Source: Collinsella sp. (lineage in GTDB: Bacteria > Actinomycetota > Coriobacteriia > Coriobacteriales > Coriobacteriaceae). Taken from it: 64,000 nucleotides of DNA. Positions 50,656 through 59,551 of the stretch are shown in pieces. The number at the start of each line of letters is the position of its first letter. Position 1 is the first letter of the stretch. The position numbers were made by a program, and so were the translations under genes. The notes under the pieces are model-generated. The model was not told the origin of the DNA. It saw only the letters and a list, made by a program, of their open reading frames with translations, and did no database searches. The stretch is taken from NCBI GenBank assembly GCA_018376905.1, contig JAHAAK010000010.1, positions 1 through 64,000 of the forward strand. Direction: 5' to 3'.

Positions 50656-51711
50656 ATGCGCGCGTTTGATGTTGAGATGTCGCGCCGGGGGTTTGCCTCG
50701 GCGTTCGCCGCGGGCGCCCTGTCACTTGCGCTCGCGGGCTGTGGCGGCGGGGCTGCCGGTGCCGGGTCCGCCGCGGGCTCGGTTGCCACGGACGGCGCCG
50801 GTGCTGCCGCAGAGCCGGTCGAGGTGCACGTCGCCTCGCTCAAGGGTCCGACGTCGATCGGTCTGGTGCAGTTTATGGACCAGGCAGCCGATGGCGAGAC
50901 GGACAATGAGTTCGACTTTGCGATCAACACTGCCGCCGACGAGATTGTGCCCAAGGTCATTCAGGGCGATATCGATATCGCCCTGGTGCCCGCCAACGTG
51001 GCGAGCGTGCTCTACAACAAGACCGAGGGCGCGGTGCAGGTCATCGACATCAACACGCTGGGCGTGCTGAACGTTGTGACGGGCGACGCGAGTGTGGCCT
51101 CGTTTGGCGATCTGGCGGGCCATACTGTCTATATGACGGGCAAGGGCGCCACGCCGGAGTACGTCATGAACTACCTGCTGGAGCGCGCGGGCTTGGCCGG
51201 TCAGGTGACGCTCGAGTTTAAGAGCGAGCCTACCGAGGTGCTCTCGGCTCTGCTTGCCGACCCGACTGCCGTGGGCGTGCTACCCGAGCCGTTCAAGACG
51301 GCGGCCATCGCCAAGAGCGAGGGCAAGCTGTCGGCACCGGTGAGCCTGACCGATGTGTGGGACGAGCTGGCAGGAGACACGGGCTCGCGCTTGCTGACGG
51401 GTGTGACCGTGGTGCGCCGTGCCTTTGCCGAGGAGCATCCCGAGGCCGTGGCGGAATTCCTGAGCTGCCATGTTGCGAGCGTTGAGGCCGTGAACGCGGC
51501 GCCGGCGGACTGGGCGCAGGCCGTGGTCGATGCGGGCATCGTGGATAACGCCACGATTGCCGAAAAGGCGATTCCCGGGTGCATGCTTGTCTGCCAGACA
51601 GGGAAGGATATGAAGGCCGCGCTCGGTGGGTACCTGAAGGTGCTGGCCGATGCGGACGCGAGCGCCGTGGGCAGCAAGCTCCCGGCTGATGATTTCTACT
51701 ACATGGAGTAA
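50656..51711 (+). CDS. ABC transporter substrate-binding lipoprotein (NitT/TauT/SsuA-like)
   Basis: 351 residues. N-terminal MSRRGFASAFAAGALSLALAGCG shows a twin-arginine pair and a lipobox LAGC, so a lipoprotein, perhaps Tat-exported. The mature part has the type II periplasmic binding fold of the NitT/TauT family (AADEIVPKVIQGDIDIALVPANVASVLYN, TEVLSALLADPTAVGVLPEPFKTAAIA). Ligand unknown. It begins 2 nt after hydA, which suggests cotranscription with the hydrogenase. Confidence 0.85.
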   Translation: MRAFDVEMSRRGFASAFAAGALSLALAGCGGGAAGAGSAAGSVATDGAGAAAEPVEVHVASLKGPTSIGLVQFMDQAADGETDNEFDFAINTAADEIVPKVIQGDIDIALVPANVASVLYNKTEGAVQVIDINTLGVLNVVTGDASVASFGDLAGHTVYMTGKGATPEYVMNYLLERAGLAGQVTLEFKSEPTEVLSALLADPTAVGVLPEPFKTAAIAKSEGKLSAPVSLTDVWDELAGDTGSRLLTGVTVVRRAFAEEHPEAVAEFLSCHVASVEAVNAAPADWAQAVVDAGIVDNATIAEKAIPGCMLVCQTGKDMKAALGGYLKVLADADASAVGSKLPADDFYYME

Positions 51712-51714
51712 CCC

Positions 51715-53091
51715 GTGCGTGCGTTTGCTCGACAAATGACGGAGCGTATGAAGGCGGTGGCGGCAGCGGGTGCCGTCGCCGCCTTTTGGCTTGCCGTGTG
51801 GGTCTTCGTGGCGGCGCTGGTGGCACAGCCGCTGATTTTGCCGGGTCCGGGTGCTGTTGTGGTGGCGTTGCTGCGGCTGGTATGCGATGCCGGCACGTGG
51901 GCGATTCTGGCGGGCTCGGGTGCGCGGATTCTAGGCGGTTTGGCGCTTGCCGCGGTGTGCGGTGGTTTGCTGGCCGGAATTTCGTCGCGCTCGCGGGCGT
52001 TTGCCCGCTTGGTGGCTCCGGCGCTTTCGTTTGTTAAGGCGACGCCGGTTGCCTGCGTGGTGGTCCTGCTGCTCATTTGGCTGGGGTCGGCGCGCGTAAG
52101 CATTGCGGCGGTCTTTTTGATGGCGCTGCCGGGAGTGTATTTTTCGCTGGTCGAGGGCTTGACGCAAGCGGATAAACCGCTGGAGCAGATGTTTCGTCTG
52201 CATGGCGTGCGGGGTTGGCGACTGTTTTGTGCCCACATCTGGCGCGAAGTCCTGCCGTTTGTGCTTTCGTGCGCCCGCGCTGTGATCGGCATGAGCTGGA
52301 AGGCCGGCGTGGCGGCGGAGCTGATCGGCATGGCGGTGGGCACCGTGGGTGAGCGCATCTATCAGGCAAAGCTTTTGATTGAGACGGCTGATCTGCTGGC
52401 GTGGACCGTGCTGGTTGTTATGGCTTCGTGGGCATGCGAGCGCGTGCTGGTGTGGCTGCTGCGGGCTTCGGGGCCTGCGGCGTGGCGTGCGGTGGTGCTG
52501 TCGCATGGACGCGGCTTGCGCGGGCGTGCGGGGGCTGCGAGCGATGGCGCTGCAGCGGAGCTTGCGCTTGCCGTGGGCGATCGCGCGCCCTGGGCGCCGG
52601 CGCTCGACGGACTGGTGCTTCATGTGCCCGCCGGTGGGCGCACCTGCGTGATGGGCGCCTCGGGTGTGGGCAAGTCGACGTTGCTTGCGCTGGCTGCGGG
52701 GGAATGCGCGCCGTGTTCCATGGTGTTTCAGGATGTGCGCCTAGTCGAGGATGCTTCTGCCCTGGATAACGTGCTGGTGTGCGCCGATGCACGCGTGGAC
52801 GCCTCGAGCGCTGCGGCCCTGCTGCGCCTGCTGGTGCCGGGGGTCGATGTTCATGCTCGTGTGGCTGAGCTTTCGGGCGGGCAGCGCCGTCGCGTCGAGA
52901 TCGCTCGAGCCCTGCTGTGTGGTGGCTGTGCCGTCATTCTGGATGAGCCCTTTACCGGTCTAGACATCGCTGCGCGCGACGCATGCACCGAGGTCGTGCT
53001 CGACTTGCTCGACGGCCGTATGCTGTTGCTTGCCACGCACGATTCCGCTGACGCTCGGGCCCTCAATATCTCGGACATCATCACGCTCTAA
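51715..53091 (+). CDS. fused ABC permease-ATPase (SsuC/TauC-like TMD + SsuB/TauB-like NBD)
   Basis: 458 residues. Residues about 10-265 are a TauC/SsuC-type permease with about six TM helices and the EAA-like loop (LHGVRGWRLFCAHIWREVLP). Residues 282-458 are an ABC ATPase: Walker A GASGVGKST, Q-loop FQDVRL, signature LSGGQRRRVE, Walker B VILDEPFTG and the H-loop LLATHDSAD. The ATPase is short for the family (about 175 residues instead of 230-250). In most systems these are two genes; here they are one continuous frame. GTG 51715, 3 nt after the lipoprotein gene. Confidence 0.85.
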   Translation: MRAFARQMTERMKAVAAAGAVAAFWLAVWVFVAALVAQPLILPGPGAVVVALLRLVCDAGTWAILAGSGARILGGLALAAVCGGLLAGISSRSRAFARLVAPALSFVKATPVACVVVLLLIWLGSARVSIAAVFLMALPGVYFSLVEGLTQADKPLEQMFRLHGVRGWRLFCAHIWREVLPFVLSCARAVIGMSWKAGVAAELIGMAVGTVGERIYQAKLLIETADLLAWTVLVVMASWACERVLVWLLRASGPAAWRAVVLSHGRGLRGRAGAASDGAAAELALAVGDRAPWAPALDGLVLHVPAGGRTCVMGASGVGKSTLLALAAGECAPCSMVFQDVRLVEDASALDNVLVCADARVDASSAAALLRLLVPGVDVHARVAELSGGQRRRVEIARALLCGGCAVILDEPFTGLDIAARDACTEVVLDLLDGRMLLLATHDSADARALNISDIITL

Positions 53092-53106
53092 AGACTTACT
53101 CAGCAA

Positions 53107-53148
53107 CAAATTGATCCGTTTTTTCTCCGTCCCCATGGGGTCGGGTAT
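53107..53148. repeat. partial GTCCC-type sequence
   Basis: gatccgttttttctccgtccccatgggg resembles one arm of the pair at 46724-46785 (gatccgttttcctccgt), so a half copy. Confidence 0.5.
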
Positions 53149-53193
53149 GGTATTCTATCTACGGGGTAATACTTAGGAATACCAAGTAATACC
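53149..53193. promoter_or_regulatory. candidate operator upstream of the RelB-like gene
   Basis: ggtattc (53149-53155) and gaatacc (53177-53183) are inverted, and a further taatacc follows. RelB/DinJ proteins bind short palindromes before their own genes; this is a candidate by position. Confidence 0.35.
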
Positions 53194-53306
53194 AACGCCG
53201 TAGAACAAACTCCAGATGCGGGCCAATCGGGTTGCCTTCACAGCCCGTCGCCCAGCCGCGTGGCCCGCATCCATCCGCACCACCGTCGTTTCAAGAAGGA
53301 AGCGCC

Positions 53307-53510
53307 ATGGCAGAACACATGACCCCGGTTGTCGCGAAGGTTTTGCCCGAGGAAAAGGCGGCCTTCGCGGCGGCAACCCAGCTCGTGGGCACCACGCCGT
53401 CCAACGCCATCCGCATGTTCATCGCCGCTTTCAATCGCTGTGGCACCTTCCCGTTCGACATTTCGCCCAACGGGGCCTTTGGCGCTGCGCCCGATTCTCA
53501 TCAACAATGA
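53307..53510 (+). CDS. RelB/DinJ-family antitoxin-like protein, orphan
   Basis: 67 residues: a ribbon-helix-helix N-terminal part (VVAKVLPEEKAAFAAATQLVGTTPSNAIRMFIAAFNRCGTFPFD) like the DinJ/RelB antitoxin family. The C-terminal toxin-binding part is very short. No RelE/YafQ-like toxin follows; the next 60 bp are a palindrome and then a CPBP gene. An orphan or remnant antitoxin. SD aaggaag. Stops with rare TGA. Confidence 0.72.
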   Translation: MAEHMTPVVAKVLPEEKAAFAAATQLVGTTPSNAIRMFIAAFNRCGTFPFDISPNGAFGAAPDSHQQ

Positions 53511-53519
53511 CTGTTCCAA

Positions 53520-53581
53520 ACTGCCGGCACTTGGGGACGTTCTTTTTCTGCCGGCAGTTAAGGAACGTCCCTAAGTGCCGG
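53520..53581. repeat. GTCCC-type palindrome (cgttctt form)
   Basis: cacttggggacgttctt (53529 on) pairs with aaggaacgtccctaagtg; ctgccggcag repeats flank and fill the loop. Related to 31129-31190. Confidence 0.75.
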
Positions 53582-53598
53582 GTTTTGAGGAGGTTGGC

Positions 53599-54510
53599 AT
53601 GCTCAATGCGATGGCGTGGGCGCTTGCCTGTTTTGGCGTTGTCGCTGCCGATATAGCCCTGAGCGTGGTTCTGTTTTCAGTTCTCGATGCCGTGTCGGTG
53701 CTGACGGGCTATCCGATCGACAATCTCGATATCCAATGGTTCCAGGCTGCCGCTCAGACGGCGTCATTTTTGATGGCGCTGCTGTGGTGGCGTTATCTGT
53801 GGCCGCGTTCGTTTATGGCACGCCGGCAAAGCGAGCACCCGCTCGGCGGGGGAGCGCGTGGGGCGTGGAAACGCATCGCCTGCGTTATCGTGATTGGCCT
53901 TGCCCTGCAGGTGGTCGTTGGTTACGTGACCGACGCCGCGCTGTCGCTGTTGCCCGAGGCCGCGGCCGACTACAGCGAGCTTGTCGAGGAAACAGGCATG
54001 GGCGACACCAGCTATCTCGCCGTCCTGACTACGGTGCTCGGCGCCCCATTTTGTGAAGAGCTGCTGGTGCGCGGCATTATTTTTGAGTTTTCGCTCCGAG
54101 CGTTTAATCCGCAGTGCCGCCCACTTTGGAAGCGCCGGCGTCGTGCGAGCGCGCAGGACGGCGCCATGGTGCCCTGGGCGGCCCCAAGCACGTGGGGTAT
54201 TGCCGCGGCGATTGTGCTGCAGGCGGCAATCTTCGGTTTTATGCACATGAATTGGGTGCAGGGTTGCTACGCGGGTGCCGCCGGCCTCATCTTTGGTTGG
54301 GTGCTCGTGACGACCGGAAAGCTCCGCTACACGATCCTGCTGCACTTTGCCTTTAATGCCGGGTCGTATCTCATGACGTTGCTCTGGTTTGTGAACACGC
54401 CGCTCGATGTGGCAATTACGGTCGCTATCGCCGGCGTCATCCTCGTTGAGGCAATGCGTTCGCTGCGCCACGCGTGTGGGGTGGATGCAGCGAACGCACC
54501 GCTGCCCTAG
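53599..54510 (+). CDS. CPBP family intramembrane metalloprotease
   Basis: 303 residues with about seven TM helices and the three CPBP motifs: EELLVRGIIF (EExxxR), IFGFMHMNW (FxxxH), and ILLHFAFNAGS (HxxxN). This type cleaves substrates in the membrane or, in bacteria, protects against self-made bacteriocins. ATG 53599 follows gaggagg. It ends in a 3-4 nt overlap with the stop of the convergent ygiQ gene (cctag shared). Confidence 0.87.
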   Translation: MLNAMAWALACFGVVAADIALSVVLFSVLDAVSVLTGYPIDNLDIQWFQAAAQTASFLMALLWWRYLWPRSFMARRQSEHPLGGGARGAWKRIACVIVIGLALQVVVGYVTDAALSLLPEAAADYSELVEETGMGDTSYLAVLTTVLGAPFCEELLVRGIIFEFSLRAFNPQCRPLWKRRRRASAQDGAMVPWAAPSTWGIAAAIVLQAAIFGFMHMNWVQGCYAGAAGLIFGWVLVTTGKLRYTILLHFAFNAGSYLMTLLWFVNTPLDVAITVAIAGVILVEAMRSLRHACGVDAANAPLP

Positions 54511-56645
54511 TTGCGGCGTCCGCCTCCGTTGGCGCCCTGACGCCCCTGGGCCGCGCGATTGCGACCGGCGGTGTTCTGTGCGCGCGACATGCCGCTGTGC
54601 CCCTTGCTACCCTTGGGCCCCTTGCCGGCGCCACCGTGCGGCTTGCCGCCCTTCTTGCCGGTTCCATGCCCGCCGTTGGCAGATGTCTCGCCCGGGCGCG
54701 GCGGCACGGGACGAATCAGGCAATGCTTGGTGTAGCCAATCAGATCGCGGCGGCCGGCTTTTTCCAGCGCCTCGCGCACGAGCTTGTAGTTCTCGGGCTT
54801 GCGATACTGGATGAGCGCACGTTGCATGGCCTTCTCGTGCGGGTCGCGCGCCACATAGATCGGCTCCATGGTGCGCGGATCCACGCCGGTGTAGTACATA
54901 CAGGTCGACATGGTGGACGGCGTGGGGTAGAAGTCCTGCACCTGCTCGGGCATGTAGCCCATGTCGCGCACGGCTTCGGCAAGGTCCACGGCTTCCTTCA
55001 TGGTTGAGCCCGGGTGGCTCGATATCAGATACGGCACCACGTACTGCTTGAGTCCGTATTCGCGGTTCAGGCGTTCAAATTTACGGCAGAACGCGTCGTA
55101 GACGGCGCGGCTCGGCTTGCCCATCACGGACAGCACCGCGTCGCTCACATGCTCGGGCGCTACGCGCAGCTGGCCCGAAACGTGATGCTCCAGCAGCTCG
55201 CGCAAAAACTCGTCCGAGGCATCGGCCATGGTGTAGTCAAAACGGATGCCGCTGCGGACGAAGACCTTCTTGACGCCCGGCAGCTGGCGCAGGTCGCGCA
55301 GCAACTGCGTGTAGCCGCTCTCGTCGACCACCATGTTCTTGCATACGCTCGGCCACAGGCAGCGTTTGTTCTTGCACACGCCGTGCTTGAGCTGCTTGTC
55401 GCAGGCAGGGCGGCTAAAGTTTGCCGTCGGTCCGCCCACGTCGTTGATGTAGCCCTTAAACTCGGGATCGCGCGTGAGCAGCTCGGCCTCGCGCATGATC
55501 GAATCGTGGCTGCGCATCTGCAGCACGCGCCCCTGGTGGAAGGTGAGGGCGCAAAACGAGCACTCGCCAAAACAGCCACGGTTGGAGCTAATGGAAAACT
55601 TGATCTCGGCAAAGGCCGGCACGCCGCCTGCCGCGTCGTAGTCGGGATGCCAATCGCGTGCGTAGGGGAGCTCGGCCACCTCGTCCATCTCATCGGTGGT
55701 GAGCGTCGCCGATGGCGGGTTCTGCACCACATAGACGCTGTTGGGGTAGGGCTCTACCAGGCGGTGTCCGGTGATGGGGTCCATATTCTGCTGCTGCACA
55801 TTGAAGCTGCGTGCGTAGTTGAGCTTGTCGGCGGTAAGGTCGTCCCAGCTGGGCAGCAGGTCGTAGTCGTAGACCTCGTCGAGCGAACCCGTGCGGTAGA
55901 CGGTGCCGTTGATATAGGTGATCTGATCGACGGGCAGTCCCGCGTCGAGCGCGTCGGCGATCTCGACAATCGCGTGCTCGCCCATGCCGTAGATGAGGAT
56001 GTCGGCGCCCGAGTCGAGCAGTACCGAGCGCTTGAGCTTGTCCTGCCAGTAGTCGTAGTGAGCCAGGCGGCGCAGGCTTGCCTCGATGCCGCCGATGATG
56101 ATGGGAGCGTCCTTGAACGTCTGACGGATGAGGTTGCCGTAGACCGTGACGGCACGATTGGGGCGGTGCCCCTCCTCGCCACCGGGGGTATAGGCGTCGG
56201 TATGGCGACGGTGCTTGGTCACCGAATAGTGGTTGACCATGGAGTCCATGTTGCCGGCGCTGACCAAAAAGCCCAGGCGCGGCTCACCGAGCACCGTGAT
56301 GCTGGCGGGGTCGGTCCAGTCGGGCTGGCAGATGATGCCCACTTTGTAGCCGTGCGCGTCGAGGACGCGGCTGATGATGGCCATACCAAAGCTGGGGTGG
56401 TCCACGTAGGCGTCGCCGCAGATGTAGACAAAGTCGCACTGGTCCCAGCCGCGCGCATCCATGTCGGCGCGGCTGACGGGGAGGAACTTATCGCGGCCCG
56501 GGCGCCAGGGACGGGTGGGCGTCGCTTGGGAATGCTTGGTGCGGGCGACCGTGGCCTGCGCCTTACCGCTGCGCTTTTGCTGCTGGCCCTGTTTGCCCTG
56601 CTGACTGCGCTGGTTGTTCTGAGCGTGCTGAGGCTTTTTTGCCAC
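54507..56645 (-). CDS. YgiQ family radical SAM protein
   Basis: About 712 residues. The radical SAM core has the Cx3Cx2C site in SSNRGCFGECSFCALTFHQGR, with the YgiQ-specific N-terminal region (DMDARGWDQCDFVYICGDAYVDHPSFGMAIISRVLDAHGYKVGII, GNMDSMVNHYSVTKHRR) and IGGIEASLRRLAHYDYWQ. The N-terminus (KKPQHAQNN...) and C-terminus (GGAGKGPKGSKG) are basic, low-complexity. Function unknown. GTG 56645 (reading left) has SD ggagg 4 nt before it; longer starts upstream have none. Confidence 0.87.
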   Translation of the reverse strand: MAKKPQHAQNNQRSQQGKQGQQQKRSGKAQATVARTKHSQATPTRPWRPGRDKFLPVSRADMDARGWDQCDFVYICGDAYVDHPSFGMAIISRVLDAHGYKVGIICQPDWTDPASITVLGEPRLGFLVSAGNMDSMVNHYSVTKHRRHTDAYTPGGEEGHRPNRAVTVYGNLIRQTFKDAPIIIGGIEASLRRLAHYDYWQDKLKRSVLLDSGADILIYGMGEHAIVEIADALDAGLPVDQITYINGTVYRTGSLDEVYDYDLLPSWDDLTADKLNYARSFNVQQQNMDPITGHRLVEPYPNSVYVVQNPPSATLTTDEMDEVAELPYARDWHPDYDAAGGVPAFAEIKFSISSNRGCFGECSFCALTFHQGRVLQMRSHDSIMREAELLTRDPEFKGYINDVGGPTANFSRPACDKQLKHGVCKNKRCLWPSVCKNMVVDESGYTQLLRDLRQLPGVKKVFVRSGIRFDYTMADASDEFLRELLEHHVSGQLRVAPEHVSDAVLSVMGKPSRAVYDAFCRKFERLNREYGLKQYVVPYLISSHPGSTMKEAVDLAEAVRDMGYMPEQVQDFYPTPSTMSTCMYYTGVDPRTMEPIYVARDPHEKAMQRALIQYRKPENYKLVREALEKAGRRDLIGYTKHCLIRPVPPRPGETSANGGHGTGKKGGKPHGGAGKGPKGSKGHSGMSRAQNTAGRNRAAQGRQGANGGGRRN

Positions 56646-56898
56646 GATCCCTCCCGGTGTTTGTATGCTGCACGTAATTGTAACCAGTCTTTTTGGGACG
56701 GGGCTAAAAAGACTGGTGGAGTACATGAGCTGGCGGATTGGCGCGTCGATGTGGGTGTCGTTTGTTTCCAGACTGTGTATCTGCGCGTTGGAGAACCCGT
56801 CTCGCGCGCACGCCATGTTGTCAATGGGTTACAGTATGAACGGCGGCTATGTTTCCGCCAACGCACGAGAGAGTCGTCAACAAGGAGGATGCACGACG

Positions 56899-57615
56899 AT
56901 GCAGCGTGCCAAACAGATATCGGAGTCTATTGAGCTGGGCATCATCTTGGCGCTTGCCGGTGGCTTTATGGATGTGTATTCGTACATTGGGCGCGATCAT
57001 GTTTTCGCCAACGCGCAGACGGGCAACATCCTGCTCGTGGGTGTAAGCATCTCGGAGGGCAACTGGCAGCTGGCGGGACGCTATTTCTTCCCCGTGGTGT
57101 CGTTTGCCGTGGGCATTATGCTTGCCGACCTGGTACACGAACGGTTTGGCAGCGTGATTCACTGGCGCCAAGTGACGGTGTTCTTTGAAGCCGTCATCTT
57201 GCTGGGCGTGAGCTTTATCCCGGGCGGCAATTTCAACCTGCTCGCCAACTGCCTCACCTCGTTTGCCTGCGGCATGCAGGTCGAGAGCTTCCGCAAGATC
57301 CACGGTCACGGCATCGCTACGACCATGTGCATCGGCAACTTGCGCAACGCGCTGCAAAACGTGGACGATTACATCATCACCCACAGGCGCGGCTTTTTGG
57401 AAAACGGCCTGCTGTACTTTGGCGTGATCTTTACCTTTGTGTTTGGTGCCGTGTTGGGCAACTGGTGTATTGAGCGCATGGGCCTGCACGCCATCGTCGT
57501 GGCGAGCTTGCTGCTGTTTGTCGCGTTTGCCATCATGTTCATCGACCGCGAGCGCGACTTGCGCTTACGCTGGAAGGTTGCGGCCGAGGCTTGGAAAGAG
57601 GGCTGTCGAAAGTAA
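56899..57615 (+). CDS. YoaK family membrane protein (DUF1275)
   Basis: 238 residues with about six TM helices. The DUF1275 pattern is visible: GGFMDVYSYIGRDHVFANAQTGNILLVGVSIS, FACGMQVESFRKIHGHGIATTMCIGNLRNAL, and YFGVIFTFVFGAVLGNW. Function unknown. Start ATG 56899 with SD aaggagg 10 nt upstream. Between it and ygiQ, divergent, lie 250 bp of promoter region. Confidence 0.86.
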   Translation: MQRAKQISESIELGIILALAGGFMDVYSYIGRDHVFANAQTGNILLVGVSISEGNWQLAGRYFFPVVSFAVGIMLADLVHERFGSVIHWRQVTVFFEAVILLGVSFIPGGNFNLLANCLTSFACGMQVESFRKIHGHGIATTMCIGNLRNALQNVDDYIITHRRGFLENGLLYFGVIFTFVFGAVLGNWCIERMGLHAIVVASLLLFVAFAIMFIDRERDLRLRWKVAAEAWKEGCRK

Positions 57616-57620
57616 CCGAA

Positions 57621-57657
57621 TGCGGCAAAGGGGCTGTCCCTTTGCCGCAATATTTTT
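57621..57657 (+). terminator. terminator of the YoaK gene, GGGAC-type hairpin
   Basis: tgcggcaaaggg pairs with ccctttgccgca around gctgt, then tattttt. It also has agggac on the reverse strand, so it links the hairpin family with termination. Confidence 0.7.
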
Positions 57658-57670
57658 CATCGTCTGTTGA

Positions 57671-57721
57671 AACGCTTTAAATAGTTTGACGTTCTCACGC
57701 GTTTTTTGTTTCAAAAGCGTT
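57671..57721. promoter_or_regulatory. inverted repeat upstream of the FucO-like gene
   Basis: aacgcttt (57671-57678) and aaagcgtt (57714-57721) with ttgacg between at 57686. It could be an operator; no -10 is at the right spacing. Confidence 0.35.
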
Positions 57722-57780
57722 AGGATGGAACTTATAGCGCGGGGCGTAATAGGTGCCCCGCACACGATGGGAGGCTATCA

Positions 57781-58947
57781 ATGGCTAATCGTTTCGTTCT
57801 CAATACCATTTCTTATCATGGTTCCGGCGCCATCAAGGAGATCCCCGGCGAGCTCCAGCGTCGTGGCTACAAGAAGATCTTCGTCTGCTCCGACCCCGAT
57901 CTGGTCAAGTTTGGCGTTACCGCTAAGGTGACCGACGAGCTCGACGCCGCCGGCATCGCTTGGAGCCTCTACTCCGAGATCAAGCCCAACCCCACTATCC
58001 AGAACGTCAAGGACGGCGTCGAGGCCTTCAAGGCCGCCGAGGCTGACGCTATCGTGACTATCGGTGGTGGCTCCTCCATGGATACCGCCAAGGCTATCGG
58101 CATCATCATCAACAACCCCGAGTTCGCCGATGTCCGCAGCCTCGAGGGCGTTGCTCCCACTAAGAACCACGCCGTGTTCACCATCGCCGTGCCGACGACC
58201 GCCGGTACCGCTGCTGAGGTGACCATCAACTACGTCATCACCGACCCCAAGAAGGTCCGCAAGTTCGTGTGCGTCGACACCAACGACGCCCCCGAGGTCG
58301 CCGTCGTCGACCCCGATATGATGGCTTCCATGCCCGCCGGCCTGACCGCCTCTACTGGCATGGACGCTCTGACCCATGCCATCGAGGGCTACACCACCAA
58401 GGGCGCTTGGGAGCTCTCCGACATGTTCCACTTTGAGGCTATTAAGCTGATCAGCGAGAACCTGCGCGACTCTGTCGCCGAGGCCAAGTCCGGTCAGCCC
58501 GGCTCCGGCCGCGAGGGTATGGCTCTTGGCCAGTATGTCGCCGGCATGGGCTTCTCCAACGTCGGCCTGGGCATCGACCACGCCATGGCTCACACCCTGT
58601 CCGCTCACTACGACACCCCGCACGGCGTCGCCTGCGCCATGCTGCTGCCGATCGCCATGGAGTTCAACAAGCCGGTTTGCGCCGAGCGCCTGGCCAAGGT
58701 TGCCGTTGCCATGGGCGTTGACACCACGGGTATGAGCACCGACGAGGCCGCCGATGCTGCCATCGCCGCCGTCAAGCAGCTCTCCGCCGACGTGAACATC
58801 CCGCACGTCTGCGAGGCCATGAAGGCTGACGAGATCGAGATTCTGGCCAAGGACGCCATGGCCGACGCCTGCTTCCCGGGCAACCCGCGCGAGGCAACGC
58901 TCGACGACGTCATCGAGCTCTTCAAGAAGATCTGCCCGGCTGCCTAG
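57781..58947 (+). CDS. fucO: iron-containing alcohol dehydrogenase, lactaldehyde reductase (FucO)-like
   Basis: 388 residues, aligning by eye with E. coli FucO across the whole length: MANRFVLN, NNPEFADVRSLEG, PTTAGTAAEVTINYVITD, RKFVCVD, MDALTHAIEG, and EMALGQYVAGMGFSNVGLG. FucO reduces L-lactaldehyde to 1,2-propanediol with NADH. Iron ligands are supplied by the conserved D/H positions (DALTHAIEG; GLGIDHAMAHTLSAHYDTPHG). No fucose or rhamnose genes lie next to it, so the physiological aldehyde is open. SD aggctat is weak; terminator follows. Confidence 0.9.
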   Translation: MANRFVLNTISYHGSGAIKEIPGELQRRGYKKIFVCSDPDLVKFGVTAKVTDELDAAGIAWSLYSEIKPNPTIQNVKDGVEAFKAAEADAIVTIGGGSSMDTAKAIGIIINNPEFADVRSLEGVAPTKNHAVFTIAVPTTAGTAAEVTINYVITDPKKVRKFVCVDTNDAPEVAVVDPDMMASMPAGLTASTGMDALTHAIEGYTTKGAWELSDMFHFEAIKLISENLRDSVAEAKSGQPGSGREGMALGQYVAGMGFSNVGLGIDHAMAHTLSAHYDTPHGVACAMLLPIAMEFNKPVCAERLAKVAVAMGVDTTGMSTDEAADAAIAAVKQLSADVNIPHVCEAMKADEIEILAKDAMADACFPGNPREATLDDVIELFKKICPAA

Positions 58948-59000
58948 CCCAGTTTGGTGGTCCTTCGCCCGTAGGTGTATGGTCTTTTGACGTGCCGCTG

Positions 59001-59033
59001 GCCCCGCCGTGCTACGCACGGCGGGGCTTTTTG
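59001..59033 (+). terminator. fucO terminator
   Basis: gccccgccgtgc/gcacggcggggc, 12-bp perfect stem, 3-nt loop, T5. Confidence 0.9.
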
Positions 59034-59089
59034 TGCTGCGTCGATGCCCTGAGACGGACAAAACCAAGGCGTACTGCCCGCTGCGGATA

Positions 59090-59359
59090 GGTGGTGCACT
59101 TCCCAGCGTGCATTTTTGGGAGTATTCAGCAAGCTCTTAAAAATGCATAACGTTTTGAATGGCCCGTAGTGGCCCGCAGGCGCCCATCGACAGCCATTGT
59201 GGGCGGGCTATCGATGAGTGGAGGGGGTTGTTACTGAGTTTTTGCTTTGCGACGACCTGCAACACTGCTGTAACCACGTCGTTTTGTCGTTCGTGATGGG
59301 GCCGTTGGGGCCCACGGTGCTGAATACTCCGTTTTTTGCACGGCCCAAGGTGGGGTACC
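59090..59359. mobile_element. element B, about 270 bp with long terminal inverted repeats
   Basis: Inner ends at 59108-59131 and 59318-59341 are the same inverted motifs as in element A (GTGCA..GGAGTATTCAGCA). Outer-to-outer distance is 234 bp, against 233 in A. Interiors of A and B do not match. A conserved ggggtacc follows the right end in both. Confidence 0.55.
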
Positions 59360-59551
59360 CTGAGACGAAGCAAAAAGACTCCTCATTTCTATGCAGATAC
59401 CGATAGGATTTATGCAAGATTGGGATTGTAAGCCGTGCGCGTGCGCAAAATCGGCGCGAGGACGTCTGGAGGTGGCTCGGCTCCCAGAGCCTTGCGCGTG
59501 CAGAACGGTTAAAATCGGGACTCGGTCTTAGTTTTGCTTGGAAGGATGCAC

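Larger units (their letters stand above)
58948..59551. other. intergenic region with terminator and inverted-repeat element B
   Basis: 604 bp. fucO terminator, then element B (59090-59359). Nothing gene-like otherwise. Confidence 0.65.
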
